Origin: Algisphaera sp039180025
GTDB taxonomy: Bacteria > Planctomycetota > Phycisphaerae > Phycisphaerales > Phycisphaeraceae
NCBI GenBank assembly: GCA_039180025.1
Contig: JBCDDZ010000017.1
Coordinates: forward strand, 1 to 64,000
Direction: 5' to 3'
Length of the DNA: 64,000 bases
The notes beneath the pieces were generated by a model. That model saw nothing but the letters and a program-made list of their open reading frames with translations, had not been told where the DNA came from and searched no databases. Below, in pieces: positions 7,984-17,055 of this stretch (its first letter is position 1; the number at the start of each line of letters is the position of its first letter). A program made the translations under genes and the position numbers.

Positions 7984-8697
7984 ATGGATCGGAAGCGATG
8001 GGCGTTGCTGGCACTGCTGCTGATCGCCCCGATCCAGTTGATCGGGACGACGACGGCGATGGTGTGGTTCCCCGACGCGACGTGGGCGAAGGTGGCGTTC
8101 GGGGTGGCGAAGGTGCTGTTGATGCTGGCGCCGGTGCTTTGGCTGGTGAAGGTGGAGGGGGTTAAGCCGAAGATCCCGCGGTGGGTGGGGTTCCCGTGGG
8201 GGCCGGGGATGGGGTGGGCGCACGCGACGGGGGCGGTGATTTTCGTGGCGATCGCGGTAGCGTATTTCACGGTGGGCGCGGGATGGATTGACACGTCGCT
8301 GATGCAGGCGAAGGTGGCCCAGATGGGGCTGGACAATATCTGGCTGTATTTGGCGGGGGCGTTGTACTGGTGCACGATCAACTCGATGCTGGAGGAATAT
8401 TTCTGGCGGTGGTTTATTTTCACGCGGCTGCGGGTGGTGCTGCCGCGGACGGCCGGGGGGACGGCGGTCGCGGTGGGGGTGTGTGGGCTGCTGTTCATGG
8501 CGCACCACGTGGTCGCGCTCCGCGTGTATTTCGGGTGGGGCGTGACGGTGGTCGGCTCGCTGGGGTGTCTGATCGGCGGGGTGACGTGGTCGCTGCTGTA
8601 TCTGAAAACGAAGAATATCTACACGGCCTATGTGAGCCACGTGTACGCCGACCTGATCATTTTTTACATCGGCTGGCGGCTGATCTTTGGCGAGTAG
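7984..8697 (+). CDS. CPBP-family intramembrane metalloprotease
   Basis: The 237-residue protein has about six hydrophobic segments and the three CPBP (CAAX protease/bacteriocin-processing) motifs in order: LEEYFWRWFIFTRL, FMAHHVVALR and AYVSHVYADLIIFY. These supply the glutamates and histidines of the intramembrane active site. The start has a good GGGAGG at 7970-7975. The substrate is unknown. A second CPBP protein lies at 42944. Confidence 0.88.
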   Translation: MDRKRWALLALLLIAPIQLIGTTTAMVWFPDATWAKVAFGVAKVLLMLAPVLWLVKVEGVKPKIPRWVGFPWGPGMGWAHATGAVIFVAIAVAYFTVGAGWIDTSLMQAKVAQMGLDNIWLYLAGALYWCTINSMLEEYFWRWFIFTRLRVVLPRTAGGTAVAVGVCGLLFMAHHVVALRVYFGWGVTVVGSLGCLIGGVTWSLLYLKTKNIYTAYVSHVYADLIIFYIGWRLIFGE

Positions 8698-8836
8698 TCC
8701 GGGAAGCGGGGGACGGGATGCGGCAACAGATACACGCGGCGGCGGCGCTTCTCGAGCCCGGCGGGGGTCGGGCGGGGGCTCGACGTGCAGGGTGGGGGCT
8801 AAGATGCAGGGTGGTCTGATCTGAAGGAGGTTTACG

Positions 8837-9838
8837 ATGCTGAGCCGTGGTTGTGTGTGGTTGTTGGTGGGATGTTTGATGTGGGGTTGCGGGCGGGGGG
8901 AGCCGGGTACGCCCGAGGGGGTCGCGGACGGCGGGCGTGCGGCGGTGGAGTACGGGGCGGCGTACCGCGAGACGTGGCGCGACGGCAACGCGGAGCTCGC
9001 TTCGTACGGCCTGACGTACCCGCGTTACGGGGAGCTGCGGACGGGGACGGCGGCGATGGTCACGGTGGCCGAGCCGTTCAACCCCGACAAGCGGGTGAAG
9101 TCGGACGGCGGGGGCGGGGACACCTACGGGGTGCTCAAGATGAACCTGGCGGAGGACTTCCAGACGGGGGTGTACGACTACAACCTGATGACGAGCGTGT
9201 TCGTGGCGACGGAAGCGGTCCACGGGCTGCCGGCGGGGTCGGCGACGAAGATCAGCTTCTCGAGCCAGGAGTGGTGCGGCCAGACGTATCAGCAGGCGTG
9301 GTTTGGGCGCGACGGGCGGGGGAAGCTGACGGTGGAGCAGACGTTGCACAGCTATTTCGAGCGGGAGGCGGACCGGGAGACGACGCTGAATCACCCGGCC
9401 GGGGGGCTGACGGAGGACGCGCTAGTGATGTGGGCGCGGGGGTTGGCGGGGCCGAAGCTGGAGACGGGCGAGCGGATCCCGTGGCCGGTTTACCGCTCAA
9501 TGGCGGTCCAGCGGCTGGAGCATCGGCCGGCGGCGTGGGAGCAGGCGACGCTGGGGGTGGAGGCGGAGACGACCGAAGTCACGGTGCCGGCCGGGTCGTT
9601 TGTCTGCCGCGTCCACACCGTGGAAATCGGGGCTGGGCCCGCTGCGCGGAGCTACCGGCTGTATATCGACGCGGGCCCGGAACACGGCGGCAGGCTGGTC
9701 ATGCTCCGGCGTAGCGACGGGTACAGCCTGGAGCTGCGCGGGGTGGAGCGTCTGCCGTACTGGGGGCTGAACCGCAACGCCGACGAGCAGAAGCTCGAGA
9801 GCTTCGGGCTCAAACGCCGCGGCAGCGGGCAGATGTGA
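8837..9838 (+). CDS. Hypothetical lipoprotein
   Basis: The 333-residue product begins with a lipoprotein signal (LLVGCLMWGCGRG). The ribosome-binding site AAGGAGG (8824-8830) sets the start at 8837. The mature part contains YRETWRDGNAELASYGLTYP, a conserved-looking SFSSQEWCGQTYQQ, and a beta-rich C-terminal half. I do not recognise a family. It is probably attached to the inner leaflet of the outer membrane or the outer face of the inner membrane. Confidence 0.7.
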   Translation: MLSRGCVWLLVGCLMWGCGRGEPGTPEGVADGGRAAVEYGAAYRETWRDGNAELASYGLTYPRYGELRTGTAAMVTVAEPFNPDKRVKSDGGGGDTYGVLKMNLAEDFQTGVYDYNLMTSVFVATEAVHGLPAGSATKISFSSQEWCGQTYQQAWFGRDGRGKLTVEQTLHSYFEREADRETTLNHPAGGLTEDALVMWARGLAGPKLETGERIPWPVYRSMAVQRLEHRPAAWEQATLGVEAETTEVTVPAGSFVCRVHTVEIGAGPAARSYRLYIDAGPEHGGRLVMLRRSDGYSLELRGVERLPYWGLNRNADEQKLESFGLKRRGSGQM

Positions 9839-10671
9839 CGGCGACGGCGAGAGGATACAGGTGGGGGAGTGGGTGGCGGTTGTAAAAAAGCACGACCCGG
9901 CATTTGCATGTCGGGCCGCACTCGATCAGGGGCGGGGGAGGTTGCACGAAGCGGGTGGGTTTCGGCTGGAAGGCCCAACCCTCCATGGGCCCGCCGAACC
10001 GAAACACGTCTTGGTCGCGACGCGGAGCGTCACGCGGGGCCCGGGTCGCGGCGGCCGGCTTTTCGGCCGACGGTCGGGGTGGCCGGGTCTCACGCCGGCG
10101 GGCTCTCTTTTCGCCATGGGGCGACGTTTGGAGTACAAACAACGGGCGTGCCGGGAAAATAAACGAGACGAAAATATTTATAAGATCATATTTTTAAAGT
10201 CCTGATCGATTTTTCTCCTGATTTCTTGGCGTGGTGGGGTTCTCCGGGTTGTCGCGTGACACGGACACCGTCCGCGGGCGGTGTGGCGTATGAGCGACAC
10301 GTCTGAGACGATCTTTGGGAAAAAGACGGCGGAGCGTGCTTCTCGGGCTCCCGGGTGAGCGGCGTGTTGGCGATCGGGTCCGGCCGAAGTGCTCGTTGGG
10401 TTGGTGGCGGCAGAAATCGGGGAGGGCGGCAGGTTTTTGCGGGCCGTGGGGATTGCCAGGGCCGGGCGAGCCTGCTATGGTGTGCGGCTCGCCGTGGCGA
10501 CCGTCTCCGTGGTATTCCGATGGGTTGAAGGTCGCTCCGAACCCAACCCCGGGGACGCGACGGCGGACCCGGAACCCGATCGGACCGGCGAACCCCCGGA
10601 ACCCCACCGATTCCTCCGCACCGGCCCCGGGCGATAAAGCCTTATTGCCCGGCCCCTCCCGAGAAACCGTT
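9839..10671. other. Long intergenic region upstream of rplU
   Basis: About 830 bp without a convincing protein gene. Short frames here overlap one another in several phases, as expected of GC-rich DNA. Two things are visible. A stem-loop at 9896-9915 faces the minus strand with a U-run, and an AT-rich block at about 10145-10225 could hold promoters. A non-coding RNA on the minus strand is possible but matches no family I could recognise; RNase P RNA, tmRNA and SRP RNA consensus blocks were looked for and not seen. Confidence 0.4.
9885..9915 (-). terminator. Intrinsic-terminator-like hairpin, minus strand
   Basis: CCCGGCAT (9896-9903) pairs with ATGTCGGG (9908-9915) around the tetraloop TTGC. 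Read on the minus strand the hairpin is followed, after a few bases, by six U residues (9884-9889). No minus-strand gene is known upstream of it, so it may end a non-coding or antisense transcript from the 10-kb region. Confidence 0.45.
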
Positions 10672-11001
10672 ATGTACGCAATTATTGAAGACTCCGGCAC
10701 GCAGATCAAAGTCAGCGAAGGCGACGTGATCAAAGTCGATATCCGCGACCTGGCCGAGGACGCATCCAGCGTCCGCTTCGACCGGGTCATGTTCGTAGGC
10801 GACCCCGAAGCGGGGGAAGGCGACGGCTCGCGGATCGGCGCTCCGCTGCTCGAAGGCGTCTCGGTCACCGCCGATATCCTCGAGGAAGGCCGGGGCGAGA
10901 AGATCAGCGTGGTCAAGTTCAAGCGGCGCAAAACCTACAAGCGGATGAAGGGCCACCGGCAGAACTACCTCAAGGTGCAGATCACCGGGATCCACGGCTG
11001 A
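10672..11001 (+). CDS. rplU: 50S ribosomal protein L21
   Basis: The 109-residue protein has the L21 pattern: MYAIIEDSGTQIKVSEGD, the strand FDRVMFVG, and the conserved RNA-binding end VVKFKRRKTYKRMKGHRQNY followed by LKVQITGI. It binds 23S rRNA domain I in the large subunit. Most bacteria place rpmA (L27) directly downstream; here a terminator follows and no L27 gene is present in the window. Confidence 0.96.
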   Translation: MYAIIEDSGTQIKVSEGDVIKVDIRDLAEDASSVRFDRVMFVGDPEAGEGDGSRIGAPLLEGVSVTADILEEGRGEKISVVKFKRRKTYKRMKGHRQNYLKVQITGIHG

Positions 11002-11081
11002 GGCCACGGTAAATCTTTTTTTTCGTGGAGCCGAACCGGCCGCGGAGACCGGGCGTAATTAAGTTCAACGTCATTTCCTCT

Positions 11082-11119
11082 CCGCGTGTCGGCTACCTCC
11101 CCGACATGCGGTTTTTTTT
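11082..11119 (+). terminator. Intrinsic terminator after rplU
   Basis: CCGCGTGTCGG (11082-11092) pairs with CCGACATGCGG (11101-11111) over 11 bp with one G-U pair. The loop is 8 nt and eight T residues follow (11112-11119). This is a textbook Rho-independent terminator for the L21 transcript. Confidence 0.9.
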
Positions 11120-11164
11120 ATGTGGCGACCCGCCGCGCGGGGTGTGCTCTCGCCGAAACGGTGG

Positions 11165-11192
11165 GTGCGTGGTGCGTGGTGCGTGGTGCGCG
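11165..11192. repeat. 7-bp tandem repeat, four copies
   Basis: GTGCGTG is repeated three times exactly and once imperfectly (GTGCGCG) between the rplU terminator and the end of the GH113-like gene. Function unknown. Confidence 0.8.
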
Positions 11193-11198
11193 GTGAGA

Positions 11199-12347
11199 TC
11201 ATCGGGGATCGGCCGCGGGGTCCTGCCAGGCGCTGCGGATGATGCGCCGCATCGGGTCGTACTGGAGGACAAACTCGTCGGCGTGGTCCCGGTTGCCGGG
11301 GAACCATTTCCAGAGGTAGACGCCGTGGATCACGGGTTCGTCGGCGATCTGCTCGAGCGCGATACGCATGCAGCGGAGCTTGAGCTGCGCCGCGGCATCG
11401 GGGTCCCCGACCAGGGCGTCGGACCAGGGCTCGCGGGCGGCGGCCTCGGACACGGCGTAGCCGAGCTCAGTCAGCAGCACGGGCTTCTGGTGCCGGGCCG
11501 AGAGGGCCCGGAGGTCGGTGCGGACCGGTTGCCAGCCGGCGATGAGCTGCTGGTCGGTGGGCGAGGAGGCGGGCGAGAGGGGGAAGTACGCTTGGACGCC
11601 GACATAGTCGAGGGCGTCCCAGAACGGCACGTCGGCGTATTCGTTCCAGTTCGCGGCGTAGGTCAGCCGGCCCGGGTAAACGGCGCGGACCTGGGCGATG
11701 ACACGCCGCCAATCGGCTTCGCGGTGCAGGGTCAGGTGCAGCTCGGTCCCGACGGCGAAGAGGTCGGCGTCGGCCACGGCGGCGAGTCGGGCCTGGTGAA
11801 CGATAAAGTCGGTGTAGGTCCGGAAGAAGCGTTGCCACTGGTCTTCGGTGGTAAAGGTGATGTCGCCCCGCCAGGCGAAGCCGCTGCCCCAGTAGGCGAG
11901 GTGGGGCTTGAGCAGGGTGGAGAGGCCGCGTTCGCGTGCCCACCGCAGGGGCTTGACGGTGGCGGGGGTCACGGGGCCGGGCCGGTAGGTGACGGCGCCG
12001 TCGCGGCTGATCTGGGCGTAAGGGTGGATCTGAATCGCGTCCACGCCCAGAGAGCGGAGTTCCGCCAGGAGGGCGGGCATGGTTTCGGGGTTGTCCCACT
12101 CGCCGGGGCCCCAGCGGTAGCAGCTAACGACGACGCCGCGGCTGGGTGTGTCGGCACGGAGGACGGGGCCCGAGGGGGGCGGGTTTTCACCGTGGAAGTC
12201 GTCGACCGGCGCGGAGACGGACGGGGCGGGCGGGGTGGACACCGGGCCGATAGTACCGCAGCCGCCGAGGCCGAAAACAAGGATCGACAGGCAGGCAAAC
12301 GTGTTACGGAAGTTTAGACAGAATTTAGATTTACGTGAAATAAACAT
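11199..12347 (-). CDS. GH113-like lipoprotein (glycoside hydrolase TIM barrel)
   Basis: The product has a lipoprotein signal (ILVFGLGGCGT) and a TIM-barrel domain resembling GH113 beta-mannanases. Features are VDAIQIHPYAQISRDG, LKPHLAYWGSGFAWRGD, the probable acid/base glutamate in VGTELHLTL and the probable nucleophile in VLLTELGYAV. Barrel end WKWFPGN is also family-like. The start is uncertain: ATG 12347 (MFISRKSK) gives a normal signal peptide, while the frame is open to 12386. The gene is divergent from the DUF389 gene. Its polysaccharide substrate is not established. Confidence 0.78.
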   Translation of the reverse strand: MFISRKSKFCLNFRNTFACLSILVFGLGGCGTIGPVSTPPAPSVSAPVDDFHGENPPPSGPVLRADTPSRGVVVSCYRWGPGEWDNPETMPALLAELRSLGVDAIQIHPYAQISRDGAVTYRPGPVTPATVKPLRWARERGLSTLLKPHLAYWGSGFAWRGDITFTTEDQWQRFFRTYTDFIVHQARLAAVADADLFAVGTELHLTLHREADWRRVIAQVRAVYPGRLTYAANWNEYADVPFWDALDYVGVQAYFPLSPASSPTDQQLIAGWQPVRTDLRALSARHQKPVLLTELGYAVSEAAAREPWSDALVGDPDAAAQLKLRCMRIALEQIADEPVIHGVYLWKWFPGNRDHADEFVLQYDPMRRIIRSAWQDPAADPR

Positions 12348-12407
12348 GAAAACTCGGAACAGAAAATCGTTGCTGCAGAAAGGCATGATTGGCCGTAAGC
12401 TTAACGG

Positions 12408-13439
12408 ATGACTTACCGTCGCATCGAACTTTCACTCGCGTCGGAGGCCCGTGGCGAGTTGGATGAACTCTGCGACGCGTTGGAGCTGTTGGACTACCGC
12501 ACCTGGCCGGCGAACGACGGCGAGTATCATCTGACGAGCATCCTGGTGCGTGACGACGCGGCGGAGCCGACGATCGAAAAGATCCAGGAGCGGTTTGGGG
12601 ACATGGAAGGGTTTCGGCTGACGGTGGTGGCGTTGGCGGCGGTGATCCCTCGGCCGGACGACGAAGAAAACGAGAAGGACAGTAACCGATCGGAAGACAC
12701 CGACGATCTGGACGATGACGAGGTGCGGGCGCGGGGCCGAATCAGCCGTGAAGAGCTGCTGGAGGATCTGGAAGGCGGCACACAGGTCTCGCGGGTTTAT
12801 CTGTTGACGGTGCTGCTGTCTTCGGTGATCGCGAGCGTGGGGCTGGTGCGGAACAACGCGGCGGTGGTGATCGGGGCGATGGTGATTGCGCCGCTGCTGC
12901 TGCCGAATATGTCGCTGGCGCTGGGGACGACGCTGGGAGATTTCAAGATGGTGCTGCGGTCGCTGTGGACGAACGCGGCGGGGGTGGCGTTGTGCCTGGG
13001 GTTCGCGGTGGCGGTGGGGCTGTGGGTTCCGTTCGACCCGACGGTGCCGGAGATCGCGTCGCGGACGGAGGTGGGGATTTCGGACGTGGTGCTGGCGTTG
13101 GCGGCGGGGACCGCGGGGGCGGTGGCGGTGACGTCGGGGGTGTCCGCGAACCTGATCGGGGTGATGGTAGCGGTGGCGCTGCTGCCGCCGATGGTCGCAT
13201 TCGGGCTGCTGATCGGGGCGGAGATGTGGAGCCGGGCGGGCGGGACGGGGCTGCTCTTGGCGGTGAACCTGACGTGCGTGAACCTGGCGGCGGTGGCGAC
13301 GTTTCTGATGCGCGGGATCCGGCCGGTGTTCCGCGACCGGGACCACGCCAAGTGGGCGACGGCCGGGGCGATCGTGTTCTGGCTGCTGCTGCTCTGCGGC
13401 GCGGTGACGCTGATCTGGCTGGCGGACGCCAAGGGCTGA
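12408..13439 (+). CDS. DUF389 / TIGR00341 membrane protein
   Basis: The 343-residue protein has an N-terminal alpha/beta domain (about 1-85), an acidic linker and a membrane domain of at least six helices. The DUF389 signature begins SRVYLLTVLLSSVIASVGLV and continues with NNAAVVIGAMVIAPLLLPNM. GVSANLIGVMVAVALLPP later in the domain is also typical. Its function in bacteria is not known; transport is often proposed. Confidence 0.88.
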   Translation: MTYRRIELSLASEARGELDELCDALELLDYRTWPANDGEYHLTSILVRDDAAEPTIEKIQERFGDMEGFRLTVVALAAVIPRPDDEENEKDSNRSEDTDDLDDDEVRARGRISREELLEDLEGGTQVSRVYLLTVLLSSVIASVGLVRNNAAVVIGAMVIAPLLLPNMSLALGTTLGDFKMVLRSLWTNAAGVALCLGFAVAVGLWVPFDPTVPEIASRTEVGISDVVLALAAGTAGAVAVTSGVSANLIGVMVAVALLPPMVAFGLLIGAEMWSRAGGTGLLLAVNLTCVNLAAVATFLMRGIRPVFRDRDHAKWATAGAIVFWLLLLCGAVTLIWLADAKG

Positions 13440-13468
13440 GCGGGGGACGGGCAGCGGGAGATCGCTTC

Positions 13469-14938
13469 TTAGAGCAGCAGCGACGCGTCGGGTTCGACAC
13501 GGACGGGCAGCTCGATGTCTTTCAGGTCATCGGGGTAGATCGCGGTGGTCTGCTGGATCTCGATGACCGCGCGGACCCGGCCGTGGTCGTCTCGGGGGAC
13601 CTCGACGCCGTGGCTCTCGAGCCAGCGGACGGCGCGTTCGGTCTGGAGCTTTTTGCTCGACGCAGGGCTGTCGGGGGCGTCGTCCTGGCCCGGGGCGGCG
13701 TCGGCGTTTTTGATCGGGGCGAACTCGTCGACGCGGTCGGTTTCGTAGATGATCGAGTCGTCGCACATCGGCAGCGCATCGAACACAAAGGTTTCGAGCT
13801 TGACGGCGTTGGGGGTAGAGGGGGTCACCGTTTGGCCAGCCGCCTCGTCATAGTACTTGACCTTCTTTTCCGCGCGGTTGAACGGTAGCGAAAACCCTTC
13901 GGGCGAAGTGTTGATCTGTTCGACAAAGTCGACCCGGATCGCGTGCAGCGCGATGGACCCGGCACGGAAGCGCAGCTCGCCGTCGTCTGCGCCCCCGGAG
14001 ACGGTCTGCTCGGCGAGCTCGTCGGGGAGGTTGGAGTACTCGATGACGGTCATCTTGCCGTCGGCCAGACAGAAGTTGCCGAGCTTTTCCTTGGCGTAGG
14101 CCTTGGGGAGCATCTTGCTGGACATCTGCGCCTCGTCCATGGCGTGGAGCCCCAAAAACAACGGATCGACCATGCGGACGGTGGGGTTGTCGACCTGGGT
14201 GTAGCTGATCTGTTCGACGCCGCGGGTCTTCATGTCGGCGATGGCGCCGGAGGTCCAGAGGGCTTTGAGCGAACCCCCGTGGCCGTTGGGCGAGAGGGCT
14301 AGGGCGGACGGGGATTCGAGGAGCACGCGGTGGGTCTGCATGTCGATCGCCGGCATCATGGCCTGGGGGAAGATCATGACGTCGGCGGGGTCGCAGCCGA
14401 AGTGGTCGTGGTCGGCGAAGCATTGGCGGGTGGCGGCATCGTTAATCGGGCTGGTCATGACGTACCAGGGGACGGCGTGGCCGAACTTTTCGCGGGCTTT
14501 ATGCAGGTAGTCGGCGAAGCACTGGAAGAGCATCGCGCCGCGGATCGGGGTGGCGGGGAAGGTGCCCTTGGGCCCGTCCCAGCCGAGCCGGGTGCCCTGT
14601 CCGCCGGCCACGGTAAAAGCGGCGACCTTTCCGCTGCGGATCATCTGCTCGCCCAGGGTGCGGGCCCGGTCGTAGCGCGGCTGGAGGTCGGCCGGGGGAT
14701 GGTGGGGGTACCACGGGGCGGGCTCGAGGTTGTCCGAGAGCTTGAACTCGGGCTTCTGCTTGACGTGGGTCTCGATGAGGCGGGCGACCTCGGGCCAGTC
14801 GATGTTTTCGATTTCGTGGAGCAGCGCGTCGCGCTGGGCGTCGTCGAGTGAATCGTAGTGCTTGAGCACGTGGGCCTGGCCGCAGGCGTCGAGGACAGCG
14901 AGGGCGGCGGCGTGGCGGTCGGCGAGCGGGGTGGACAT
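13469..14938 (-). CDS. UDPGP-type UDP-sugar pyrophosphorylase
   Basis: The 489-residue protein belongs to the eukaryotic-type UDPGP family, with FTVAGGQGTRLGWDGPKG at about residues 107-124 binding UTP. VPWYVMTSPIND, SPNGHGGSLKAL and the substrate-site block QVDNPTVRMVDPLFLG support it. It probably forms UDP-N-acetylglucosamine or UDP-glucose from the sugar 1-phosphate and UTP, supplying cell-wall or polysaccharide synthesis. The family alone does not decide between the two sugars; the layout resembles UAP1-type enzymes. Confidence 0.85.
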   Translation of the reverse strand: MSTPLADRHAAALAVLDACGQAHVLKHYDSLDDAQRDALLHEIENIDWPEVARLIETHVKQKPEFKLSDNLEPAPWYPHHPPADLQPRYDRARTLGEQMIRSGKVAAFTVAGGQGTRLGWDGPKGTFPATPIRGAMLFQCFADYLHKAREKFGHAVPWYVMTSPINDAATRQCFADHDHFGCDPADVMIFPQAMMPAIDMQTHRVLLESPSALALSPNGHGGSLKALWTSGAIADMKTRGVEQISYTQVDNPTVRMVDPLFLGLHAMDEAQMSSKMLPKAYAKEKLGNFCLADGKMTVIEYSNLPDELAEQTVSGGADDGELRFRAGSIALHAIRVDFVEQINTSPEGFSLPFNRAEKKVKYYDEAAGQTVTPSTPNAVKLETFVFDALPMCDDSIIYETDRVDEFAPIKNADAAPGQDDAPDSPASSKKLQTERAVRWLESHGVEVPRDDHGRVRAVIEIQQTTAIYPDDLKDIELPVRVEPDASLLL

Positions 14939-15051
14939 GGGTGGGTCTCGGAGATGGAGCCGGGGCGGGGTGGGATCGGTCGGTTTAGAGAAGCGGTTTC
15001 GGATAGATCATAAGGATATTTTCGGGGCTCTACGGCGGTGGCCGGCGTGGT

Positions 15052-15783
15052 TCAGGCCGACGGCCCGGGCGCACGGGCCAGCGCGCGGCCCACGAAAAAC
15101 GGCCCGAGTTTTTCGAGGTAGGTCGAGGTCTGGGCGGTCCCGCGCATGGTCTGAACGAGCTGGGAAAGCGGGGCGAGTTCGGGGCCCATGAGCCCGATGA
15201 CAAAGTCGTTGTCCTGGGCGTCGAGGCCGTGGCAGGCCAGGCGGATATCGCGGGCGTGGCCGGCGGAGGCGAACGCCATCCCGATCGTGCCGTGCTCTTT
15301 CAGGATGGTTTTCTGTTCGTCGGCGGGGAGCAGCGCGAACGCCCCGCGGCGGCGGAGCGGGTACCACACCGCCCAGGGGGTGGCGGGGTCCAGGGCGTGG
15401 CGGGTCGGCCGACCGATCAGCGTGTCGGCGAGGTCGCGTTCGTAGCCCAGGGCGTAGGACCGCCCGGTCATCGTCAGGGCCGGTCGAGGGGTAAGTTCCG
15501 CCAGCGGGCTGTGGTGGATCAGCGACCGCGTGCCATCGAGCAGGTCGCCGGGGTCGGCCGAGAAGGTCAGCAGCGCGAGCCCGAACGGGTCGCTGAAGTC
15601 TTCGTAGAGCACCGCCCCGGTCTTGGCTTCCTGTTGAACGTGGTCGGCGACGGCCGCGGTGTCGCGGCAGCCGGTGAAGGCCAGGAGCTGCATAAACAGC
15701 CGGGTGTCCGAGGTCTGGCCGGCGCTGCCGCGTTCGGCCAGGTCGGGCGGGGACGGGGCAGGCGGGCGGGTGGGCTCGGGCAT
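15052..15783 (-). CDS. Chlorite dismutase family protein, probable coproheme decarboxylase HemQ
   Basis: The 243-residue protein shows the chlorite-dismutase/HemQ ferredoxin-like fold: LFMQLLAFTGC, WYPLRRRGAFALLPADEQ, the likely proximal haem histidine in LKEHGTIGMAFA, ACHGLDAQDNDFVIGL and YLEKLGPFFVGR. HemQ makes haem from coproheme in the coproporphyrin pathway. ATG 15783 (MPEPTRPP) is preferred over 15819. The N-terminal 30 residues are Pro-rich and probably flexible. Confidence 0.8.
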   Translation of the reverse strand: MPEPTRPPAPSPPDLAERGSAGQTSDTRLFMQLLAFTGCRDTAAVADHVQQEAKTGAVLYEDFSDPFGLALLTFSADPGDLLDGTRSLIHHSPLAELTPRPALTMTGRSYALGYERDLADTLIGRPTRHALDPATPWAVWYPLRRRGAFALLPADEQKTILKEHGTIGMAFASAGHARDIRLACHGLDAQDNDFVIGLMGPELAPLSQLVQTMRGTAQTSTYLEKLGPFFVGRALARAPGPSA

Positions 15784-15938
15784 AGATGGGAGGATAAACC
15801 AACGGCCGGTAAAAATCATCGGCCGTGGGGTGGCCCCGGTGGCGGAAATATTGTTTGCTTGGAGAGATCGCAGGCCGACGTCTGGGCCGGGGCTCGGATG
15901 GACGGATCGCGATGGATTCTCGATTCAGGAGGCTCGGT

Positions 15939-16148
15939 ATGTGGCAGCGTTACGGCAAGGTGTTTTTGGTTCCGGCCCTCACGGTCGTGGGGGTGACGGC
16001 GGGGGCGGTGGGCGGCGCGGTGGCGTTTGATCAATGGGCGGCGCGTTACCTCTGGCCCGAAGCGGAGAGCCTGGTGGTGGTCCAGGCCTCACCGGACCGC
16101 CGCCCGGTGGAACGGGTCAGCGAAGACTACCCCGACAACGAAGAATGA
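15939..16148 (+). CDS. Small single-span membrane protein
   Basis: A 69-residue product starts MWQRYGKVFLVPALTVVGV, with one hydrophobic segment (about residues 8-30) and an acidic tail ending YPDNEE. A strong AGGAGG at 15927-15932, six bases before the ATG, decides the start. The frame is open upstream, but that part is not needed. The last 22 bp overlap the 3' end of rsmE on the other strand. No family is recognised. Confidence 0.6.
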   Translation: MWQRYGKVFLVPALTVVGVTAGAVGGAVAFDQWAARYLWPEAESLVVVQASPDRRPVERVSEDYPDNEE

Positions 16149-16867
16149 CCCAGGATCGCCGCCGCGGCGGTGGCGGCGGTTTCGATCCGCAGGACATGGG
16201 CCGCGATCCGCCAGCGGACAAAGCCCACGGCCGCGGCGGCCGCCAATTCTTCGTCCGACCACCCCCCTTCCGGGCCCACGAGTACCGCGATCTCGGCGTC
16301 TTCGGTGAACCAGGTTGAACGGGCCTGGGCGAGTTCCGCGGCGGCGTCGGCCGTGCCGGCCGGGTCGAGGATCAGCCCCCGGTCCCACCGTCGGCCGAGT
16401 AGCTCCGCCAGGCCGACCATCGGCTCGACCGCCATCACCCACGCCCGCCCCGACTGCTTGGCCGAGGCGAGGGCGGTCTTGGCGTAGCGCTGGACTTTAC
16501 CCTGGCTCGGCTCGACCACCCCGCGTGCGCAGCGCAGGGGTACGAACGCCGCCACGCCCAGTTGGCCGAGTTGATCGACCATCGCCTCGCCCCGGGAGCC
16601 CTTGGGCACCGCGGCGCCTACGGTGAGGCGCGGCCCGGGTAGAAACTCCTGCCGCCGGGCGGACACCCGGCAGACCGCGGCGGCCGCCTCGTACCCGGTG
16701 ATTACCGCGTCCGCGACGCCCCCGGCCCCGTCGAAGAGCACCACCGCGTCGCCCGGGCCGAGCCGCAGGACGCGGCGGGCGTGACGCGTTTCGTCGGGGT
16801 CCAGCTTGCAGCAAGGGTCCGGTAACGCGGGGTCGGGGAGGGGAGCACTATAGAAACGCGGCGGCAT
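16127..16867 (-). CDS. rsmE: 16S rRNA (uracil-1498-N3)-methyltransferase RsmE
   Basis: The 246-residue protein has the N-terminal PUA-like domain (DETRHARRVLRLGPGDAVVL) and the SPOUT methyltransferase domain with its knot: EIAVLVGPEGGWSDEE and HVLRIETAATAAAAIL. KGSRGEAMVDQLGQLGV and AKQSGRA are family motifs. It methylates U1498 of 16S rRNA in the small subunit. Start at ATG 16867 (MPPRFYSAP). Confidence 0.92.
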   Translation of the reverse strand: MPPRFYSAPLPDPALPDPCCKLDPDETRHARRVLRLGPGDAVVLFDGAGGVADAVITGYEAAAAVCRVSARRQEFLPGPRLTVGAAVPKGSRGEAMVDQLGQLGVAAFVPLRCARGVVEPSQGKVQRYAKTALASAKQSGRAWVMAVEPMVGLAELLGRRWDRGLILDPAGTADAAAELAQARSTWFTEDAEIAVLVGPEGGWSDEELAAAAAVGFVRWRIAAHVLRIETAATAAAAILGHSSLSG

Positions 16868-17055
16868 GGGCGTCGGATCCTTCTCTTGGGGCCGTGAAAC
16901 AGCGTAACGGCCACGGCAGTATCCCAAATCCGGGCCGCGGGGCGGCGGAGACAGACTTCCCGGACGTAGGCGGGGCCGGTGGATTGGCGGCGGGGGGCTG
17001 ACGATAAGCATTAACAAGGTCTGCCCGTCCGGTGACGCGGCGGCCCGCTGATCTC

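Noticed and set aside
9839..10671. RNase P RNA, SRP RNA or tmRNA in the long gap
   Set aside because: I looked for their conserved blocks on both strands and did not find them. The GC-rich hairpins there are not diagnostic.
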